Source: Deltaproteobacteria bacterium (GTDB lineage: Bacteria; Desulfobacterota; Desulfobulbia; Desulfobulbales; Desulfobulbaceae). Taken from it: DNA of 10,161 bases. The stretch spans positions 1-10,161 of the forward strand of contig JAJRVA010000078.1 of assembly GCA_024277485.1 (NCBI GenBank), given 5' to 3'. The first letter of the stretch is position 1; each line of letters begins with the position of its first letter. Both the position numbers and the translations under genes were made by a program. This document shows positions 5,726 to 10,161 of this stretch, piece by piece. Below the pieces are notes generated by a model that saw only the letters and a program-made list of their open reading frames with translations, was not told the DNA's origin and ran no database searches.

Positions 5726-7842
5726 GCTTTTTCCTCCCTGCCGAGCCGTTGATGCCGTTCCAGTTCATCCGCCACATGCGCCAGGTTCATTTTTTTCAGT
5801 ACAGAGCGGGTGGGCCAGCCGGTGTCAACGGCAAAACCATCCTTGGCATAGTAGCGTGTTTTCCAGTCTTCGAATTTATCCCGGTCAAGACGACGGTGCA
5901 TGATGTTGGTATAAGCCCATTCTCCCTTTTCGTTACGACAGGGCCACATGTAGAAGGGAAATTCACCGCTGTCGAAATTCTGTTCGTAGATGTAGTCGGC
6001 AAAATGCACCATATCCCGGTGACGTCCCTGCAGAGTCCAGATGGCGTTGTCCAGGGTCCAGATTCTTCGGCCCCGCTCGACGCCGTCCTCAAAACTGAGC
6101 TTTTCACCGGTCACCGCGTTCCAGAACACCTGCTCGCCCGCCTTGTCCGAACCCGTGGCGCCCACCCAGCCCGAAGTGTGGGTGTTGAACAGGTCGGCCC
6201 AGCGGAAATCGCAGAGCAGGGCCGAGTTTTTCCAGAATCGGCTGTAAAAGGTGTGCCAGCGCACCAGGTCGATCACGTCATCGGAGTACATGTTGGCGGT
6301 GGAGTAGTCCAGGGCCTGGGGCCCCTTGACCCAGGGTTTCATCTTGTCAGTGACCAGTTGGGCAAGTTTGTCGGCCGGGATGGTAGGAGGATAGCCTCCC
6401 AGTACCGCCAGGTTACAGAACCAGAAAATCAGGTTAATACAGTGGGAGTTCATGTCCCGGTCGCCCATGATGGTCTCAAACCCCCACTCCAGCTCAGCCC
6501 GGGGATCATATCCATGTTCAGGCACTCCCCAGTAAGGGAACTGGAGTTTCCCGGATCGCCAGTCCTCTTCCCGTCCGATCTTTTTCGCCCCCTGGACCCA
6601 GCCGTCGGCCACAATGGCGCCGATATCCTTTCCATGGGCCAGGGCTTTGACAAACGCTTCGCCAAACTCCAGGGATCCCACGTTTGACCAGTTCAGTTCC
6701 GATTCGACCTGTCTGCCCCTGCCCAGCACTCCTTCGTGCCACAGTTCCTCGAACCATATCAGGCCGGGATCACAGGGATAGGTGTTGACCCCAAGCCGAT
6801 TGCACAGGTCCGCCACCTTAAAGACGATTTCAAAGACCTTTTTCTGATCTCCCCGGGTCCATTTGACCGCGTGATGGGCATACCAGGAGGTCTCCTGGCA
6901 GGATGCCTCGTTGCCGTATCCGATGTCGAAACGGGCCCGGCAGCCGCTGATGCAGCCCTGGCAGGACTGAATTCTCCGCTTTTCCGAGATTTCTTCGGTA
7001 AAGATGACCGGGCTGGCGCTCTGGCCAAGCACGGCCCAGGCGCTCACGTCCGGTTTATCGTTGTCGGATGCGTAATACTCCTTGGCGTGAAACCGGGCCT
7101 CGACCAGGGCCGCCGGATCGGCAACCTTCACCTCCAGGCTGCCCTGGATGGCGATGGCTTTGAGGTTCTTGGAACCCCAGACCGCGCCGAAACCGCCCTG
7201 GCCGGCGCCGTTGCCCGCGTCATGGATCAGGCAGCCCTGGCCGACCTGATTTTCGCCCGCAGGACCGATACAGAGAATCGCCGGTTTCTGGGTGGAATAC
7301 TGCGGCCCATCCTTCCCGGGAAGCCGGTACCAGCCCTCCATGCCGCCTGTCTCTTCAAGAAGCCGCTGCCAGAGGGTTTCCTGCAGGATTTTCGTGTCCA
7401 TGCCCCAGAGATCATTGGCGTCCCGGATGACCACTTCATGATTGCGGATATCGAGCCAGACCGGTTTTTCCGCCCTGCCCATGAGCACGATAGCGTCATA
7501 GCCCGCATACTTCATGGTGGCGGAAAACCGGCCCCCGAAATTACTGCGGGTAAACCAGCTGACCGGGTACTGGGCCACCCCCACCCCGACCACCTCACAG
7601 CGGCCACCGGCAGAGGGCACGTTGGTACCGCAGAAGGGAGACCCGGCCACCACGACCACATTTTTCGGATCCCGGCCATCGGTTATGCTCTTATCCCGGC
7701 AGTAGTCCCAGAACAGGGCAGATCCCAGGCCATGCCCGCCGCCCCACTCCCGGTACGGCTCTGTGGGAACCGTGGATATTTTCTTCCCGCTCAGATCGAC
7801 GAGCAGGATTTTACCCATGAAACCATAGAGTTGTTTTGTCAT
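5722..7842 (-). CDS. Aldehyde ferredoxin oxidoreductase (AOR) family tungsten/molybdenum enzyme, YdhV-like context
   Basis: The family oxidises aldehydes, or reduces acids and related substrates, at a W or Mo centre held by two pyranopterins, with one [4Fe-4S] cluster. The 706-residue protein shows the AOR N-domain (about 7-212) with GGGHGLGSALFW at 34-45. It then has the cofactor-binding stretch AGENQVGQG to GAVWGSKNLKAIAI (195-232) and the C-domain with the cluster cysteines CQGCISGC (C294, C297, C301) plus a distant fourth, C544 in ALLCDF. The C-terminus has the usual LDRDKFEDW and GWPTRSVL blocks. The ATG at 7842 is preceded by AAGGA 7 bases upstream and lies 4 bases after the ferredoxin gene. 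There is no signal peptide. Neighbouring Tat ferredoxin and cytochrome b match E. coli YdhV-YdhX-YdhU; YdhV is known to carry a bis-pterin Mo centre. Tungsten or molybdenum, and the substrate, cannot be read here. The class II benzoyl-CoA reductase subunit BamB is a less likely alternative, since a cytochrome b is not its usual partner. Confidence 0.9.
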   Translation of the reverse strand: MTKQLYGFMGKILLVDLSGKKISTVPTEPYREWGGGHGLGSALFWDYCRDKSITDGRDPKNVVVVAGSPFCGTNVPSAGGRCEVVGVGVAQYPVSWFTRSNFGGRFSATMKYAGYDAIVLMGRAEKPVWLDIRNHEVVIRDANDLWGMDTKILQETLWQRLLEETGGMEGWYRLPGKDGPQYSTQKPAILCIGPAGENQVGQGCLIHDAGNGAGQGGFGAVWGSKNLKAIAIQGSLEVKVADPAALVEARFHAKEYYASDNDKPDVSAWAVLGQSASPVIFTEEISEKRRIQSCQGCISGCRARFDIGYGNEASCQETSWYAHHAVKWTRGDQKKVFEIVFKVADLCNRLGVNTYPCDPGLIWFEELWHEGVLGRGRQVESELNWSNVGSLEFGEAFVKALAHGKDIGAIVADGWVQGAKKIGREEDWRSGKLQFPYWGVPEHGYDPRAELEWGFETIMGDRDMNSHCINLIFWFCNLAVLGGYPPTIPADKLAQLVTDKMKPWVKGPQALDYSTANMYSDDVIDLVRWHTFYSRFWKNSALLCDFRWADLFNTHTSGWVGATGSDKAGEQVFWNAVTGEKLSFEDGVERGRRIWTLDNAIWTLQGRHRDMVHFADYIYEQNFDSGEFPFYMWPCRNEKGEWAYTNIMHRRLDRDKFEDWKTRYYAKDGFAVDTGWPTRSVLKKMNLAHVADELERHQRLGREEKA

Positions 7843-7846
7843 ATTC

Positions 7847-8539
7847 CTATCCTTCCCGCACAATATCTTCAGTGGAGCCGCCCAGCAGTTTCCAGCCCTT
7901 ACCCCGCAGGTTCACATTATAGCTGGACCTGGATTTCTGGTCCGGCATCCTGTCGACAAAGGCAATGGCCCCCATTGGACAGACCCGGACACAGGACTGG
8001 ACACCGCCCGGCCCACCTTTTTCTTTTAAGTATGGTGTATTGGCGCACAGGTCACACTTCTGCGAAGTCCGGCTGCCCGGATTCCACTGCAGCCTCTTGG
8101 GCACCCAGGGACAGGCGGCAAGACACTGCAGGCAGCCGATACAGCGGGCCGGATCAATGGTGCGAACATTGCCGAAGTCACCATCCACGTAATCGGCATG
8201 CACCGGGCAGGCCTGCACGCAGGGCGCGTTTTCGCACTGGTGACAGACCGCCATGGTGATGTCATCCGGCCATGGGGCAAAGGGATCCTGCATGATTTGA
8301 ATCCGGGCCAGGGAAAGACAGGCCGTGCCGTGATGGGTCAGGGAGCAGGTGGTCATGCAGGTGCTGCACCCCATGCACTTGCCCATGTCAACAACCAGGA
8401 AACCCTTGGAATTGGGGATCACCATCAGGCCCGAACCGCGCAGAAAAAAGGCTCCGCCCGTGGTGGCAACCAGGCCGGCGGCACCGATGGCCTTGAGAAA
8501 GTTCCGTCTGCTGAGACCACCTTGTCTGTCCTTGTTCAT
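7847..8539 (-). CDS. Tat-signal four-cluster [4Fe-4S] ferredoxin subunit (YdhX/FdnH/DmsB-like)
   Basis: Electron-transfer subunit between the AOR enzyme and the membrane cytochrome b. The 230-residue protein opens with a textbook twin-arginine signal, SRRNFLK at 10-16, followed by a hydrophobic stretch to about 33. Sixteen cysteines form four cubane sites: C55/58/61/65, C99/102/107/111, C133/136/139/143 and C162/165/183/187. C74 is extra. This is the layout of DmsB/PhsB/YdhX-type subunits. The ATG at 8539 overlaps the stop of the cytochrome b gene (ATGA) and has a GGGGGGAAA purine run upstream. The Tat signal implies that at least this subunit is placed on or across the membrane in folded form, while the AOR has no signal itself; it may ride along, or the leader may act as an anchor. 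Confidence 0.92.
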   Translation of the reverse strand: MNKDRQGGLSRRNFLKAIGAAGLVATTGGAFFLRGSGLMVIPNSKGFLVVDMGKCMGCSTCMTTCSLTHHGTACLSLARIQIMQDPFAPWPDDITMAVCHQCENAPCVQACPVHADYVDGDFGNVRTIDPARCIGCLQCLAACPWVPKRLQWNPGSRTSQKCDLCANTPYLKEKGGPGGVQSCVRVCPMGAIAFVDRMPDQKSRSSYNVNLRGKGWKLLGGSTEDIVREG

Positions 8540-9408
8540 GATTTCCCCCCTGCTTCATTTTTCCTGAGTTCATCGTACCAGCCGCCGTGATGCTCTTTTG
8601 CGAAATCCAGCGATACCCAGCCGGAAAACATGGAAGCCAGCAGGGGCCAGGACCAGGGAACCACCGCCGCCAGCACCACATGGAAAACAAACAGGACCAG
8701 CATGACCAGGGCCGCGATATCATGGAGCCAGGTCATGGCTGCAACCAGGCCGCCTGCAAGGTCAAAAACGCGGGCCGACAGCTTAATTAGCCCGGTCAGG
8801 GTCAGCAGTCCGGCAAAGAGAACAAGCGGCACCAAGGCAAGCCGCTCCGAACCGGAATACTTGGTGGGCCGCACCGTGATGCCGGACAGACCGAAAATAT
8901 GGCCGTAATGCAAAATACCTTCCCGCAGGGAACCCCGGTCCGGCAGATGCTCCCGTAACCGCCAGGGGGAAATAATGGTGTTGGCAAGCCAGTAACAGCC
9001 CCCGAACACGAAGAGCATGGCGCCGAGAAAATGAAGATCCATCATCCGGCCGGCGGCAAAGGGGTCCGTGACCTTGCGGGAAAAGAAAAAAAAGCCGATA
9101 CCCAGGCCGCTGACCAGGAGCAGGATGCAACCAAGCGCGTGGGTCCAGTGGCTGAGACGGGCGGCTCCATCATGCCGCAGGATCCGAGTACCGTCAATAG
9201 AGGGATCGACCCGCTCCTGGTAGGCGCCGAGCAGCAGTCCCAGGAACCCGACCACCGGGATCAACCAGCCCATCCGGTCAAAGAGATGTTGCACCCGAAC
9301 ACCGGCTTCCCCCTGCACCGGCTCTACAGCGGCATGTACCGTGCAATATCCCAGGATAACCAGGAAAGTGATGATACTGATTGCCGGATACGATTGTCTT
9401 CTCTTCAT
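8536..9408 (-). CDS. Dihaem cytochrome b subunit, formate dehydrogenase gamma-like (FdnI/YdhU type)
   Basis: Integral membrane subunit that passes electrons between the ferredoxin and the menaquinone pool. The 290-residue protein has an N-terminal hydrophobic leader (about 9-27), an extra helix (46-63) and then four core helices (about 89-110, 124-143, 190-210, 225-250). Candidate haem ligands are H87 (LSHWTH), H126 (DLHFLG), H229 (WLHD) and H243 (FVFHV). The spacings of 39 and 14 residues equal those I recall for E. coli FdnI (H18, H57, H155, H169). The tail FSGWVSLDFAKEHHGGWYDE is also typical of FDH gamma subunits. The ATG at 9408 has GAGGGC about 5 bases upstream; a longer open frame to 9531 overlaps the previous gene and lacks support. 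It is 64 bases from the preceding gene and overlaps the next by four. Confidence 0.88.
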   Translation of the reverse strand: MKRRQSYPAISIITFLVILGYCTVHAAVEPVQGEAGVRVQHLFDRMGWLIPVVGFLGLLLGAYQERVDPSIDGTRILRHDGAARLSHWTHALGCILLLVSGLGIGFFFFSRKVTDPFAAGRMMDLHFLGAMLFVFGGCYWLANTIISPWRLREHLPDRGSLREGILHYGHIFGLSGITVRPTKYSGSERLALVPLVLFAGLLTLTGLIKLSARVFDLAGGLVAAMTWLHDIAALVMLVLFVFHVVLAAVVPWSWPLLASMFSGWVSLDFAKEHHGGWYDELRKNEAGGKS

Positions 9409-9472
9409 ACTTTGCCCTCTGTCGGCAGGTTGTTTTCCATGTTTTTCTCGTTTTTTCAAGGTTACCTCAAGT

Positions 9473-10045
9473 TTACCTGTTATCGGTAGAGCCGGCCATC
9501 CCCGTTTCCTGGGGAAAAACAGCGCGGGCATTGTGGACGAACAATGCCCGCAGTTTGTCCCAGAAATCAGCGCCCAGAACTAACAGGCTTGCCACAAAGA
9601 CAAGATTCCAGGCAATGGCCACGCTGTAGAAATATTCACCGTACAGGGAGCGCAGAGGCTCGTAATTCAGTTCCACCAGCGAGACCAGGACAGGCAGCCA
9701 GAACATGACCAGTCCGACAGAATACCTGAGACGACCCACCGGTCGGGCCGGGCGCTTCCAGCGAAAAAACGATCTGATCCGAGCCATGAAATAGACCAGG
9801 GTTTCCTTGCCGAGCAGCACCACGGCCAACACTGTCAGCAGGTCGGGGATACCCACCACGAGAAGCGTGGACAGTGTCCCCTTCATGGTGGTTGAAAGGG
9901 GCAGTTTCAGAACCAGTGGGATAAAGGCCGGTGTGACCAGGGACAGCACAAAGACCACCAGGCCGACATAGAACCTGATTCCCCCGGGAAATTCCGGAAC
10001 CGCCGGGACCTTACCCCCTGCTGTTTTTTCGGTTTTTCCATCCAT
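9473..10045 (-). CDS. Four-helix membrane protein with internal duplication ('transporter suffix domain'-like)
   Basis: A 190-residue inner-membrane protein with four predicted helices (about 24-46, 59-78, 106-125, 140-158) and polar ends. The two halves look like copies: RFYVGLVVFVLSL (24-36) against LRYSVGLVMFWLPVL (106-120), and VVLLGKETLVYFMARIRSFF (75-94) against LLVLGADFWDKLRALF (154-169). The first half resembles short proteins annotated as transporter suffix domain. There are no histidine pairs inside the helices, so it is not a cytochrome, and no cysteines. The ATG at 10045 lies 28 bases after the preceding stop; GGGAGG is 12 bases upstream, a rather long spacing. It is placed between the edge gene and the cytochrome b, so it may be a membrane-side partner or assembly factor for the redox complex; no function is known to me. 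Confidence 0.7.
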   Translation of the reverse strand: MDGKTEKTAGGKVPAVPEFPGGIRFYVGLVVFVLSLVTPAFIPLVLKLPLSTTMKGTLSTLLVVGIPDLLTVLAVVLLGKETLVYFMARIRSFFRWKRPARPVGRLRYSVGLVMFWLPVLVSLVELNYEPLRSLYGEYFYSVAIAWNLVFVASLLVLGADFWDKLRALFVHNARAVFPQETGMAGSTDNR

Positions 10046-10073
10046 GACTTTAGAGGGCCTCCCGCAGGACTGC

Positions 10074-10161
10074 TTAGTCCTCCCGCCAGAGAGCAGCGGT
10101 TGAACAGTGGATGCCCGAGCCGAAGGTCTGGTAACAGGTCAGGTAGGGTATCTCAACCGGG
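10074..10161 (-). CDS. C-terminal end of an unidentified gene (partial, runs off right edge)
   Basis: Only the last 28 codons are visible, ending at TAA (10076-10074). The frame reads PVEIPYLTCYQTFGSGIHCS and then TAALWRED. Two cysteines are present (CYQTFGSGIHC, nine residues between), which might belong to a redox or metal protein, but this is too little to name a family. The stop lies 28 bases before the start of the four-helix membrane protein, so it probably belongs to the same operon. Choice of frame rests on its sensible composition and on the good distance to the next gene. Confidence 0.5.
   Translation of the reverse strand, partial: PVEIPYLTCYQTFGSGIHCSTAALWRED

Noticed and set aside
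6736..8259. A 507-codon open frame on the plus strand, antisense to the AOR and ferredoxin genes
   Set aside because: It mirrors two well-supported genes on the other strand, shows no recognisable domain, and crosses their gene boundary; it is a shadow of codon bias.

Overview
The window reads as a piece of a strictly anaerobic, probably sulfate-reducing or sulfur-disproportionating member of the Desulfobacterota. The best evidence is a clear qmoC, the membrane subunit of the Qmo complex that links menaquinone to APS reductase. A membrane-linked aldehyde oxidoreductase (AOR) family operon fits the same picture. The exact taxon cannot be read from the sequence alone.

Layout, left to right: the left edge holds the tail of a degraded IS91-family transposase on the plus strand (about 1-300). 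Everything else is on the minus strand, so transcription runs right to left. An MltF-type lytic transglycosylase lies at 404-1873. An orphan qmoC lies at 2142-3320, without qmoA or qmoB beside it. A perfect-arm palindrome sits directly against its ribosome binding site, and a roughly 350-base non-coding stretch lies upstream. Next comes a six-helix GAP/SfLAP-type membrane protein (3672-4391). Then comes a decayed relic of a ferredoxin-like protein joined to a fragment of a cytochrome b-like helix (4404-4835), with an internal stop.

The right half (4864 to the edge) is one tightly packed operon. In transcription order it holds: the end of an unidentified gene; a duplicated four-helix membrane protein; a formate-dehydrogenase-gamma-like dihaem cytochrome b; a Tat-signal four-cluster ferredoxin (4-base overlap with the cytochrome gene); an AOR-family tungsten/molybdenum enzyme (4 bases after the ferredoxin gene); a small CxC protein; and a small exported protein. 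The relic and the GAP-family gene may be the distal end of the same unit.

Inferred joint role: the AOR-type enzyme exchanges electrons with the four-cluster ferredoxin, which passes them to or from the menaquinone pool through the cytochrome b. The composition recalls the Escherichia coli ydhYVWXUT operon (YdhV AOR, YdhX Tat ferredoxin, YdhU cytochrome b), but the small accessory genes are ones I do not recognise. The substrate is unknown. The main open points are the cellular side on which the AOR works, the role of the two unknown small proteins, and why qmoC stands alone.
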